64,000 nt of DNA, taken from contig JAUPFP010000045.1 of NCBI GenBank assembly GCA_036925085.1, forward strand, positions 930,001 to 994,000, read 5' to 3'. The notes under the pieces are model-generated. The model saw only the letters and a program-made list of their open reading frames with translations. It had not been told where the DNA came from and ran no database searches. The DNA comes from Brachycybe producta. Lineage: Eukaryota; Arthropoda; Diplopoda; Playtdesmida; Andrognathidae. Positions 1 through 13,600 of this stretch are shown one piece after another; position 1 is the stretch's first letter; each line of letters starts with the position of its first letter. Both the position numbers and the translations under genes were made by a program.

Positions 1-727
1 GGAAACTTTATTTTTTTTAGTTTAAAACTTTTTAAGTTAGTTTAGTAAACTTAGTATTGGTGGTGGTGTGTGTGATCATGAGTGTAGTGTGTGGGGGGCT
101 GCTTTTGAAGTTGTTTAATAAGCCCACACTCTTATTATAGTTAATTTTAAACTATACGTTAACTATAACTTAGTTAACTCGAATCAGTTGGGGGTTTTGG
201 ATGATGATGACCATCTTTAAGAGAAAGAATGTGTTTGTTGAAAAAAAAAATGATAAGAGTTTTTTAATGAACAACTTTCAGCATTCCAAAATCATTCCAA
301 ATTATTGTTTGATTATTTTATGAAATTTTTTTTTTTTTACAAGTTTAAAAATCGGAATTGTTTGTGTGTAAAATGGTGACATTATTAAAAGGACTGTCCA
401 ATTAATGTGTGTCGTCTGTGTCAGTGGTTATCAATCTTGTCCGTGATTTTTCAAACATGAAACTTGTTCGTTTCCAATTTTGCCACTTGTTTCTATTTCT
501 ACTTATTATTTGGAAGTTGTTATTGTCAAGTGTCATTATGCCTACATTGAGTGAGCACACTTGATCCAATTTTCTCCAATAATTGTGCACTCACAATACG
601 GATATAATATAAGCCTGTGTTTGTGTGGACCATTTTTTTGTTGGTGTGTTTTTGTCAAGTATTTACTTTTTTTTTTTTTTGGTTGTGATTTTTTTTAAAA
701 AAATATTTTATGTGTGTTTTAAATACA
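1..727. other. Upstream of EYA exon 1a
   Basis: AT- and TG-rich sequence with several poly-T runs, expected to hold the exon 1a promoter and 5' leader. No coding region is supported. Apart from the TATA-like stretch near 603 I see no clear motif. Confidence 0.4.
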
Positions 728-790
728 ATGCCTTCAATCAAAAGTGAAATGGTTGATCTGGAAGGAAATCCTTTAGAATTAGAACCTCAG
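728..790 (+). CDS. EYA: EYA alternative first coding exon 1a
   Basis: Starts at ATG 728 and encodes 21 residues ([20 protein letters not shown] plus Q), ending CAG|gtaaga, a strong donor in phase 0. No acceptor AG lies in the T-rich stretch just upstream, so it looks like a first exon. It joins exon 2 (13574) through a 12.8-kb intron. A TATAATATAA stretch near 603-612 could be a core promoter element, but this is only a sequence resemblance. Confidence 0.7.
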
Positions 791-3700
791 GTAAGAAGAA
801 GGTGGTGGTTTGGTTGTTTGGTCTTGAGGGTCCTATACATATTGAGAGTTTGCCTCACTGTAAGATGAAGCTTGTGACGTCAAAAGGAGTTTTGAATTTG
901 AAAAATTACTTTCTGTAAGCAGTCAAGAAAGGGCCTATGGCAGAGTGACGAAAGTCTAATTAACAGCATGTGAAATAATGCACTGTCAAAATCTAAAATT
1001 TAGATTTGTTGGCATTTTGTCTGATTCAAAAGAATAACAAAAAGAATGCAAGAATCCTTTTGTTTAAAACTGTTGAAAAAATGTGTTTATCATCCCTTTT
1101 CTGTCATTGGCACACAGGCGACTTTTGAAAGACCTTTTTGATGAAAAATTGAAAAGTCGAAAGTTACTGTGGGACTGTTGTCGCAATTTATTTTCTATCT
1201 AAGGATGGCAACGTTAGCAAACAGGCGACTTTTAACTGTGTTACCACAAGGTTGGTATCTTTCACTAAAAATACATTTGCGACGACAGTCCACAGCGACC
1301 TTCGAGACTTTTATTTTGTTGCGGAAAAGTTTTTCAAAAGTCGCCTGTGTGTGTGTGTCTGTTGTATCCCTAAATGACATAATTTCTAAAAAAAAAAAAT
1401 TTTTCAACCTCTTTCTCTGTGACGTCACAAACTACATCTTACTGTAAGGCATGTAGAACATAATGCTGAATCTGTATTTCAGTAGTAAATTTTGCACATT
1501 TACTTGTAAGTTTAGTGATTTTAGACATTTGGCAAATTTTCTCTACATTAATCTAGAATCTTTGATAATACCCTAAATGACATTTCATACAATTGCCTTT
1601 ATACGAGGCATTTCGTACAATGCCTAAAGGTTTAGTAAACACGTGGTGGTTCCATACTTTTTCTAGTATTTGTGAGGACAAAAGTTGATTTTTCTTGTAG
1701 GCTATAGCATGTTTCTACTGTACATTTTTAAGCCACTTTTTAAGTGTAAGCTTACATTCCTTCCCTATATGCTGTAGACTGGTTAGTGACGTCATTTTGG
1801 CGTGTTTAATAAAATGACTATGTAAATGGAATTGTCATATTCAGAAGCAGTAATGACATCACGTTGTCTGCTTCACTTTTTTTTCTGCTCCACTTTTTTT
1901 TCTGCTCATACTTAACGGTGGAAGTAACTGTAAGCTTGTAGCACTCTTCCGCTTCTGAATGTAGACTGATTACTAGTGATTACTGATTAGTGACCCCGAA
2001 TGGCCTTGTGATATTCTGAAACACCAATTGAGGACCCTCATCATGTCACCCCGATTTGTTAACTTTTTCTTGTCACGTAGTCTGTTCATAGTTAACGGGA
2101 AATTTAGTCTTATTAATGTGAACTTGTACTGCTCCTAATGTTAGGGGCAGCACAAAGAACAAAAAGGGGCCTGTTTAACAAGGAGCACAGGTGGCTCACC
2201 ATGTTGCCAACAACGAATCAAAACAATTGCTAAAAAAACCCTCATTTAAATAATTCAACCAGTAATCTTTTGTTGATAAATGTGTTTCTGAGTTTGTGCA
2301 AACATGGAAGCCATTTATCAGTGCTTTGGTGCCATTTTGTTTATGATTTCAAGAGACCTCTGGTGTTCAGATTCATGTAGGTTTTTCTTTTTTTCCTTTT
2401 AAAAAAAATAAGTCTTATAACAGTGATTAATGAATGGTGATAACTCATCTTGAGTTTAAAAATCAGAAGTTGGCTACTATAAATTGAATATACATGGTGT
2501 CTCATAAGTCAGGATGTTTATTTAGTGGAAAATCGCCAGCAAGAAGCTCGGATCATCTCACACCAATGGATTTTTATCAAGTAAGGTCACTTTGAGGCAC
2601 TGCTCTACATAGACACGTTGATCAAGTATACTTTACGGGAAACTTTCTATACTTTGTGGGTCTCGCGAAATTGAGACAAGACTTCTTCTTCTTCACCGTA
2701 AAAAAACACACTCAGCATCGTTTTTAAACTCACCGGTTAATTGAATGTGACATCACAACTCATACAATGGGTTGATTAACCAGTGAATTTCAAAACATGC
2801 TGTGTGGTTGGTTCATTCTAACACAATCAATTTTAGCTTATCCATTCTGTCTTTTCAAAACTCAAAATTGATCTGGCCAGAAATTCATTTCATTCTTTGG
2901 ATTTATCTCTGAACGGAACTTGTGTTCTTTGCGTGGATTGTGGCAAGCTGTGTAGCGTAAGAGCATTAAGCGACATTTGTTCAAATCGTGATATTTCTAA
3001 TAATTAATTAGAAAAGGAACAATTTGTTAAATTGGTAAAAAAATAAATAGGTTCTGTCCAGTGTCCACATACATTTTCAAAAGAAAATTTTTAGACAGAA
3101 ATGCTTATGAATGTCTGTGGAGGGATTTTGAGGATCGACAAGTCATAATTGATCGACCTAAAAATACTCTATAGGGCCCTATTCTAATAAAATGATATAT
3201 GGTCACCTTGGTAATGTTTTTTTTAAAGCACCCTGTATGGACTTATTTCATTTTTTTTAAAAGAAATCTTCTCTCAAGGCTAAATTGTTTGCGAACGTTT
3301 GATAAAAACCCACATTTACATAGGATTTATATAGTTAAGACCACTTATGTCTCAATTTTTGGTGTTAGAGGCCATCATCAGGACTTCTTTTTTTATTATT
3401 AATACATGTGGATTATTAGAACTGATTAGATCTCTCTGAGATGACCATTAGTGTGGAACAATTTAACCGAATCTCATTCGTCTGATTATAATTATTATTT
3501 TTCTATCTTAATTTTTCTATATTAGTTAGTTAGTTGCCAAGTTATTAAGATTTGTGAACAGCTGATTTTCGAACTATGGTCCAATCTTAAGTTTTCAGAC
3601 AAAGAGTATAACATTTTTTTAAAGAAGAAATTGAAAGTGTATTTATTAGAAACTAGAATGGGTAGCTGAATCACATTTAAATACAATTTTCGTCTTTCAA

Positions 3701-4635
3701 AATAAACTTTTAATACAACTTAAAATTATATTATTTTCAAACGGCGGACATAAAAAGCTTTATTTTAAAATATATGAACATGAGTGATATTGAGCTACCC
3801 TTCTAGTTTCTAAAAAAAAAACATTTTCAAGTTTTTCTTAATTTATACTTTTTGGAAGAATAAGATTAACGAGAGTTTGAGTATCGTTTACACTTTCAAA
3901 CTACCTTAAATTGTTATGTTTTCAAATTTTAAAAGCTCAGTTTATAAGTTATACGAATAAGTGCTGAACAAACTTTCAATACGGAATAGTGATGTCAAAA
4001 TGACGTCATAGCAAGCAATGTATACAGGCATCTGTAGACAGCTTCAGAATTTCTTTGGCTCCGCCCTTTTAGGAGCGTCAGACTAATTATCAACCAATTA
4101 GAAATAAAAAGGGGCGGGACATGTGACATCAGACCCAGTAACAAACCAATTAGAAATTGATGACGCTCATAAAAGGGCTGAGCCAAAGAAATTCTGAAGC
4201 TGTCTATAGATGCCTGTGCAATGTATTTGAGATACATGACATTGACTGTGACGTCATTTTGAAATTACTATTTCGTATTGTCGTTGATTGGGTCGCACTT
4301 AAAAGTCATATAATCGTAACCAGGCCTCTTTAGAGTTGATAGAAGAATTTGACAGGAAGTTTTCTGTGGTTAAAACTTAAAACATGTGGAGAAGAGGATC
4401 CTTAGAGGGTCTCTCCTATCTAAAAATGGGGACCTAACAGAACATGACCCACATTGAATGTTTTTATTGAGTTATTGACCAACTTTTTTAGGAAATGATT
4501 CAAATAGAAAATAAACTTTTTTTTTTCTTAAAAAAAAAGCTGAAAAAAAAGCAATATATGAAATTTGATCCTGAAGCCGTATATTAATATATTAGCTATA
4601 TAACTTAATCTTCCACTTAATTTGTTTAATGATCT

Positions 4636-4668
<33 letters not shown>

Positions 4669-7600
4669 AGCTTCTTAACTTGATTTTATTTTAGAGGTTT
4701 TTGATTCTTTGAAAATTTCAACTTCTCAAAAGGGGGTACTTCAGAAATTGTAGATTTTTTTATTATTATTATTATTATTGCTAATTAAGGTGGTTTTAAA
4801 GTCTGTAAATGCTTCTCGAAATGTTTGATTATTTTGTCATTTAAATTCCAAATGGAAGAGAAACTTGAATGTGTTTTAGAAACTAGAAGAAGGGTAGCTC
4901 AATCACTTACGCTTATTTTCATGTTGATATCTTTCAAAATTAACTTTTTATGTGAGTTTTTAAACTCATGACCCAACTTTAAGCAAACGATATTTTTTTT
5001 TAAAATTTTGGTCTGTAAAAAAGTTTATTTTTTAAAAGATATGAACATAAAATTATTCTTGAAAAAATTGATCATTGAGCTACCCTTCTAGTTTCTAATA
5101 CACTTTCCAGTTTTCTGAAAAGCAGACTATAATTAGTGTTAAAAAAAAAATCAGCTGTTTACCAAACCATCTTAAGGGTATTTACATTTTGATATTTTTC
5201 AAAGTAAGCTTTTTTATGTAAGTTTAAAAATGGCCCAACTTTAAACAAGACAATATTGTTTTTGTTCATTTTTGTTTGTAAAAAGTTTTATTTTGAAAGA
5301 TATCCGCAAGAAATTCATTTTATTAAATGAATCAGCTACCGTTCTATAGAAGAACACACTCTAGTTTTTCCCTTTAAATTAAAAAAATTCGGCATTTTAA
5401 ATTTAATGAAAAAAATCTCATTTGTTTTGTTGCTTTTTTTTATTATTTTTTAAATGATCCTTAAGTGTGGTTGAGCTACCTTTCTAGTTTCTAAAACACT
5501 TTCTAGTTTCTCTTCTGATTATGCCATGATATATGACAAACATAATTCTGTTTTTTTTTTCTGCAATCAAAGAGGCTAATTTAGCATCTTTTTAGCATAA
5601 TTTAGCATAATTTAGCATCCTCTAAATTAGCATTTTTGATTAAGTTATAGCCGAATCAAAAGAGTTGTATACAATTATTTTGATTCGGCTATAATTTAAT
5701 ATAATTCTGAAAGAAATCTAGTCTCTAACCAGCATTGTTGATTGATAAAAACTAGAATTTCTTTTCCTTAATTATTTAATTAGGTTAATAAATGAAGCAA
5801 ACAACAAGAGAAAAGAAGATATTGAAGTTTTGCATTTATTATTATAATTTGAAATTGTAATAATATGGGAATTAAGTATTTAAGGTGGGAGGTGATTTTT
5901 TTTATTGATGGATTTCTTATGTGGTTGGTTGGGTGTAACTGGACGCTTGAAACAATTGTTTAACCAATACGAATCAATGAGAGAACTCTCTGAAATATAG
6001 GTGGCGCTAAGATTTTTTTTTTCGGGACTAGAAATGTAAGCGGGAAATAAAATCCCCATAAAAACTCTTGAATCATTAATTAATAACCATTATTAAATAT
6101 ACTCAACCTGATTAATTTTTGTTTGTGCTTTTAACACTTTGTTTGTTAATTAATTATTTCTAAACAACTCATTAATATTTCAATTCAAATGGTGGTGGAT
6201 TAAAATGAATTCGGTTTATAAATTAACTGACATTCCTGTCATGGAGGAGAATGTCAATCTTCTGGTAAGATTTTAACCTTTTTTTTTTTTAGGAAAACTC
6301 AAATCAAAATGACATTATTTTATTTTATTTTATTTTTCGATATATTATAAAGGTAACCTGAAAAAAAATCATTTTGAAGAGAAAGAACCTGGATAGAGGC
6401 TAGAAGTTAATTATCAGCTATAAAGTTTTCTCTAGATTAGAATTCTACTCTCTAACCCAGTTTTTTTTAAATTAATATCGCATTTTTTTTAGCTGTTTAA
6501 ATCAGTTTTTATAAAGCAACCAGAAAAACAAAATGCATTTTCAGCAAAAGAACCTGGCTAGAGGCTAGATATTGGACTAGCAATACTGTAGTTATATCCA
6601 GACTAGAACTCAGGTCTCTTTTTTGCCTAAAGCATTTTTCTTGCTGTCTTAATATGACCTAAGTTCTGAGTTTTTATAAAAGACAATCAGAAAAAAAGGA
6701 CATGAAAGGCTAGAAGTTAGACTAGCTGCTGGAAATTAACTAGCCTTCTATAGATACTTGAACTCTAGTCTCTAACTCAAGTTTTGATTAAAAAAAATTC
6801 AATTTTTACTTGTCTTAATAATGGTCTACTAACTCAGTATATGTTTTGGTCAAACTTAGGTCCATTTTCTTTACTACAAGATTAACCTAATTTCCACACC
6901 TCCATAGGCATTAGGCACCTTTATAGGCATTTTGTTGGGTTAAAAATAAGTTTTGAACATTAAGGCTTATGTGTCCATATGTTGTTTTTATTTCATCAGG
7001 AAATGATCTTGTGAAAAGGACCATTATTTGGAGAAAAAGGGTCCTATAAAACTATTTTAAAGGATGCAATTTTGATTTGTTCACATGTGTTGTTCAGTTG
7101 TTTTCATATAGGGGGACCCATAACTTGACCATCATTTGTTGTTTGGCCGAAAAAGTGAGGTTGTGATGATGAGAAAGGGGAGGGGGGGGTGGAGAGTATA
7201 GTAGAGACTCTGTATGTGTGGGTGTAGAAGGAAAGGACAGCAGGGGGTCAAGTTGGGGAAGGGTTTGACCACTCGTAAAACATTAGTGGATATGGGTTTA
7301 GATTTTAATTAGATGGATGGACAACAACGACAGGATGTTTCTTTAATTGTTGGGTGTAAATTAGCGAGAGAGAAAGAGAGAGATGACCATCACCCACCCA
7401 CCAATGGACAAGTTTTTCAATGAGACTTTTGACCAACGTTTTTGGCCCCAACTAGAACATAAGTCAATCCTCTCTTTCTCTAAAATGTTTTCTTTTTTTC
7501 CCCCCACTTTATGTTCAAATGGTGTTTTGGGATTGTTGTTCAAAAGAATCAAAAGGGATTTGTGTTTTAAAAAAGAGGGAGAAACACAGAGAGACATCAA

Positions 7601-10600
7601 TGCAACAAACGAAGAATAACTTAACTAATTTGGATATTTCAATAATAATAAGCATTGTGTTTGTGTGCTTATTTTCATCATCATATCATATCTTGAGGTT
7701 GTATTTTTTTAATTTTACCTAAATTTACTGAATAATTTTAAAATGAGAAATGAAATACTATATTGAGCCCGTCATTATTTTATAATAAGTAATTTCTAAA
7801 AGGAGAGATAGATGTTAGAGCTAAACATTTTTAGAAGTTTCTCTCCTTCTTTGACGGAGAATAATTATGGCATTTTAATGACTGTTTTTTTTATATAAAT
7901 ATAATGAATAATAAAAATTAATAGAATATTCTGATAAAACGTTTATTTTTAAAAAAATGTCATGAATAAAACGCGTACTAATCATGACGGTTGCAGTAAC
8001 AATCAGTTTAATCCCAATTTAAAATACATAAAATGTACAAATTGGACAGTTTAAAAAAAATTGCATAAATTAGCATAATTTCGCATATTTCTTTAAAAAA
8101 AAAAGGTCCGAACAGAAAAAAACGAAGTCGTTTTGATTTTAAATTTTCTGTTATTGCATCTGATGAGTGTAGCTATTTAATTGCTTTTCAGACAATTAAT
8201 TGTTTTAATAATATTTGGTTTTATTTGCATAATATTTTGCATTTTTGTGTTTTGTTTTCTATTTGCATAAAATGCACAATTTCTAAAAAAAAACAAATTT
8301 TGTTTATTTGTGAATTTTTATTTGCTTCAAAGTTCTGAAGTTTGAAAGAATTTCCAAACAAATTGGAGGACAATTTGTTTTGTTTAATTTGATATTAATC
8401 ACATTCGGAAATATCATTTTTGTGACACTTTTGTTGTAAATTTGATTCTTTTCCGTCCTGTGATCGCGTCACAAACAAGAGAAGGGATTTTATATCAAAA
8501 TATTACACCTATTTTTATTTATAGTGACAAATAGTGTGATAATGACTTGATAATAATGTTACTGATACGTTGTTGTTTAATTTCCTTCCTTCCTTGTATA
8601 ATCAGTTGTTTTAAAAGCAAAAAAAAAGTATAAATGATTCCAAATTTTGAACAAAAATGAAATTCAACTATAGAAACCCCTGGTGTATTTCATTATAGAT
8701 GAGGTATTGATAGAAAGAAAGAGAGAGAGAGATAGAAAAGTGTAATGTGAACTGACTATCATTATAACAAACAATAGTCAATTCATGGTTCAGAGGGTCT
8801 TAACCTTATTATTATTATAATGCACACAAGGAATGGAAGGAAGAAAAAAAGAGGTTTTCAAAATGTTATTGTTTCAAACTTTTTTTTTAGTTGTTTAATT
8901 TTTCAATGGACGTCATCATCATTATCATAAATTCATGATGTATATATATATGGAATTATGTACATTATAATATTAAATATGCATTTATTTAGGTGTTTTT
9001 ATCTCTGTATGGTTTCATCAGATAACCACCACCACCAATCACCCACCAATGGTGCCCATTGTTTGTTTTAATTGGTCCAATCAATTGACAATAACATCAT
9101 TTATAAATAACAGCCTAGATTTTTTTTTTCTAATTACAGTTCAATTGCAAATATTTTCTGTTAAATGCAAATGATTTAAGGGTTTTAAGGCCCAAGTTAA
9201 TTGCATTTATCAATCGTGAAAATATTATTGTGAAGATAAAAATTAATAGGGTTGAACACACAGGTGACTTTTGAAAGACTTTTCGACGACAACATGAAGT
9301 TGAAGGTCGCTGGACTGTCGTCGCAATGTATTTTCTATAGAAGGACGGCAAGCTTTTCACGCTAGCAACCTTTAAACTGTGTGCTAAGGTTGGCGTCTGT
9401 GTGCCAAGGGCCTAAATGTTTTGGGAATTTTTTTTTTTACTAATATGATAAAAAGTTGGTTTTGATATAGCGCCAAGTGGTACAGACGTCAAACTGAATA
9501 AACGTCAATTGGAAGAAACGCCAAAGAATTTAGCTGTTATTCAGTTTGTTCAATTTGACACAAATTAATGAAGTTGCCTGAATGAAGGTGATTTGAATGA
9601 ACCAGCTGTAATTGAACTAACCTAGAACCGGTACTGTAGTTCGATTTTACAGTTAGTTAATTCATGAAGATTGTGGAACACTTACTTGGAAGGTCATTTA
9701 CAGAAATATAATAAGAATGTCATATGACAGTATATTCTCATATCTATAGCTAATAGATAACCTTGTAACACTCACAAAAGTGAATTATAAAATATTATTA
9801 TGACAAATATTGTTGTATGAATGTCACTGACTGGTGTGCAGCATAATAACGACAGTCATAATATACTAGCAAATAAGAAATGACATCATAAGGTACTATT
9901 GTCACATTTTTATGATTTTCTTTTCTGTAATGTGAGGATCGTTGTAAAATACAGACTACAAGTGGAAACAAAAGTAAGATTTTTAATGACAGTAAATATT
10001 AAATAACATGAAAATATCTGTTTCATTAATTATATATTCTAGTTTCTAAAATATCTGTCAAGAAAATAGAATAGTTGTGTCCGGAAACAAGCTGTTACTG
10101 TAGCTCTACCTACCTACCCTTCTTCTACAGAAAGCAATCATCTAATGTTCTAATAAATATACTTGCTTTCTAGAGAAAATTAAATTAAATATGGCGACCT
10201 TCATTCAGGGCCGAAGATCAGGAATTATAAAAAATGTGCATATTTTAGACGTCATTTTTGCACCAAATTACCTCCTCCATTGCTTTACACGAGGTTTTTC
10301 CATGGCCTCTCTCTCTCTCTCAAATTTGAAAAGAAAATGGCAAATTGAAGCACATCCGGAAATTCTTTTATGTTAAAAGAATAATCTAGTAAATGCAGTA
10401 ATTGCCCTTCTAGATTTTTTTATACAGCATATAAAGAAATAGTCTTTAGTTTTCGATTTATTCCCCATTAATTAATTATTTTGCCTATAATTTTTTTTTT
10501 CTTTTTCATATGGAACTAATTAAATTTTCAACCAGTTATTTTGTTCAGAAACATTGAATTTCTAACTTATAATTTGGTTGTGAGATAATAATAATTATGT

Positions 10601-13600
10601 TGCAACTAAAGCTTGTCCTCCTATTCAGTGTAATCAGTTGGTCGTTATTTCATTTTTTATCGTGGTGAAACTGTTTTTTTTTAAATATATAAATGACTTT
10701 TGTATTGTGGTTGCGAAAGAGACTTTAGACAAACACTAAAACTGATTGCAGAAGTTTTTTTTAATGAATGTCTTGTCGCTTTTTGACGATATAAAACTTT
10801 ACATAATTATAGCAAAACGTTGAGCAATTTTTTTTTATCAAAAAAGAGAGAGAGAGGGAAAGAGAGAGATAGAGAGAAAAGTTTATTTTAAAGTTTGTTT
10901 TAAAAAAAAACTAATGGTAGGCCTACAAATAGTGTATTTTTTTTAAAAAAAAAAATATAGGGAGTGGTAGATCTATTAAGCCCCGTTTTCATGATGATAG
11001 TTTTCACGATAGTTGCTGTCATGAGAGCAACTATCGCGAGAACTATCATCGTGAAAACCACATGATAGTCACTATGGCACGGTTGCGAGATAGCACTATC
11101 ACACTATCTCGTTTGACTATAGATTGTTGATAGTACTGTCGCGGTAGTAATAGTTGTTGTGTGACCACTTGTGAAGGGAAATAACCACTTTGTAGGGAAA
11201 TTTGGCTTCTGGAGGGAGAGAGAGGCAACACTGTTGTTGACTCAATGATATCTAGTGAAGTAGACGTCACACTGTCATGTGACAGAACTGTCACGTTACT
11301 TCAAGACGTGTAGACAGTTGCTATCGTGAGAGTGAACTATCACAACTTTAATGAAAGCTACTGTCACGATAGAACTATCGCCACCGTGAAAACGAGGCTT
11401 TAGTGAAAATATTTTTTTTTAAAAAAATGTATTTTAATCACAATAATAATGGATATGTATGAGATTGATGATTGAATCAATTCAAAGAACTAACTATCCA
11501 AAAAAAAACCACTTGCAGTTTTTGAAGAGCTTTTCTAACTGCTCACTTTAGGCCAACTTTTGATGATTGCCTTCTTTATTACAGTTGCACTATATAGGAT
11601 GATAAACAGATGTTTAACAAAAAAATTGGTTTTCTCACTCAGCAACTTTATATTTCATTTTTTTTCTTTTCAATTTTCAAGTTTATAGAAGTCTTTAAGG
11701 CCTTGTTTCCATTGGGGTTAAAATTTGAACTTTTTGAAAATTTCAACTTGGTGAAAAATAGAAGAAGCGTGGCTCTCATCTATTATAGTGAATAGGCGTG
11801 CGGGCGGCACGTATGTTCTATTTTTCACAAAGTTGAAATTTTCAAAAATGGAAACAAGGTCTAAGGCTCTGTTTCCACTTGACAAAACGAGGGTGAAAAT
11901 GCGTTTTAAACTAGAAAAAAAGCACAAATAATTGTAATAGTTCAGAAAGTAGGTTTCAAAGTAAAGTTCAAAAATGACAACTATTCTCAGCTAGTTGAAA
12001 ATATGTATAATTTCAACTATTGAGTCTATTGGACAAGTTGTTTAATTTCAACTATTGAATTACTGTAGTTGACAAGTTGAATAATTTAAAGTTTTCAACT
12101 AGTTGAATTTGTTTTCCACTTCTATGAGTGATTCTGGTCACGGTTGTTAGAATTATTTTTGGTTTCAATTTTATTATTTAGAATTTCAGATAATATAATG
12201 CATTTTAATTTGACAAAGGTTTGATTGAGCTATGGTTTTACCTAAAAAAATAATCCTATTTAAATGCAAATATTGATATAGAATGGCAATTTATGGTTTA
12301 GTGAAAGTGGTAGGGTGGTAGGGGTTTTCTTACTTCAATTGACCTAACTGTAATAAAACAAACCATTATAGTGAATATTAGGGCCACGTTTGCGCTCTCA
12401 TATCAAATTCTTTTTCTCCTAATAGTGACATTATATTGTCCTAACTAATCGAAATTCATTAGTTAATTTTATCATAGTTAAGGTAAGTAAACCGCCATTT
12501 TTCACAGTTTTATTAAGTGGAAACAAGGGCCTAAAATATTTTTAAATGCAAAATTTAAATTAACCTTACATGTTAATCTCATCAACTGTTAACTTATCGA
12601 TAAATCGCGAAGTTTTATGTAATCAACTCTTGTGTGTTTTTTTCTATTCTTTTTCCTGTTTACATTTTATCACAAGTCATTGTTTAATAATTAGGAGGCT
12701 AATCGGTGTTGGTGGTGGTGTTGGTGGTCATTTTTGTTTTAATTAGAAGTGAGCGCACGCTTTCACTTTGGCTGGTGGTGGTGTTAGTCGTTTTTTAGTT
12801 TTTCCTTCAATAATAATAATAATAATAATAATAATGATGATGATGATGATGATGATTATTATAATGAGGCACACAATGCAATAATACCTTATAGTAATAA
12901 TAGTGACCAATGCTGAGGTTGACCACCCAAAGTGATTCATTGTGAGGTCTACTTCTTAATAATTAAGTAGGGGTGCTAATTGGTTAACGCCTTCAGGTAT
13001 AAACAAAAACAAACCTATACAAAACACAAAATTTGATAAATTTTCTTTTAAGTCATGCAATGCGTATTATTGGTAACTGGTTTTAGTAATTATTGTAGTT
13101 TCTTAAACATGTTTTATAAACAGCTGATTAGGTTATTTTTTTTTGTTTGGTTATTTTGCGTTTCAGAAGGGCAACAACACTAAAGAGAAATTGAAAATGA
13201 GTTAGAAACTAGAACGCGGGGCTAGCTGAACCACTTAATAGTATATTTTCATGTTGAGATATCTCTTTGAAATTAAACATTTTAACAGACAAATATTAAG
13301 AAAATGTCGTCTTGCTTAAAATATTGTTATTAATTTGTCAAAAATCCTATAGGTTATGTGGTCTCTTAAGTGATTGAGCTACCCGTCTAGTTTCTAAAAC
13401 TTAAAAATGTTACTGGCTTGTTGAAACTATGAAAATGTTTTAACTAAATTTAGTTTTGTCATTCACAAATGATTTTTCGATTTATCAGTCATTTGTGGTG
13501 CAAATATTGCAATATAATTGGATTTTCTCTGATTTCATTTTTCATCATATCCTCTTTTTTTTTAAATTTTCAGGTGAAAAGGCCTCGCTTGGATGTAGAC

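Larger units (their letters stand above)
791..13573. other. EYA intron 1, repeat-rich, contains exon 1b
   Basis: A 12.8-kb stretch with no coding sequence other than exon 1b. It is assembled largely from palindromic elements (about 1110-1360, 3545-5525, 9245-9950, 10979-12531), GA and AT microsatellites (for example 4649-4668) and poly-T runs. About 6370-6790 is a field of degenerate copies of the motif GGCTAGAAGTTAGACTAGC, inverted and direct. Nothing else was recognised. Confidence 0.6.

Noticed and set aside
10191..10376. 61-codon open frame in EYA intron 1
   Set aside because: No family resemblance, no splice context, includes a CT repeat.
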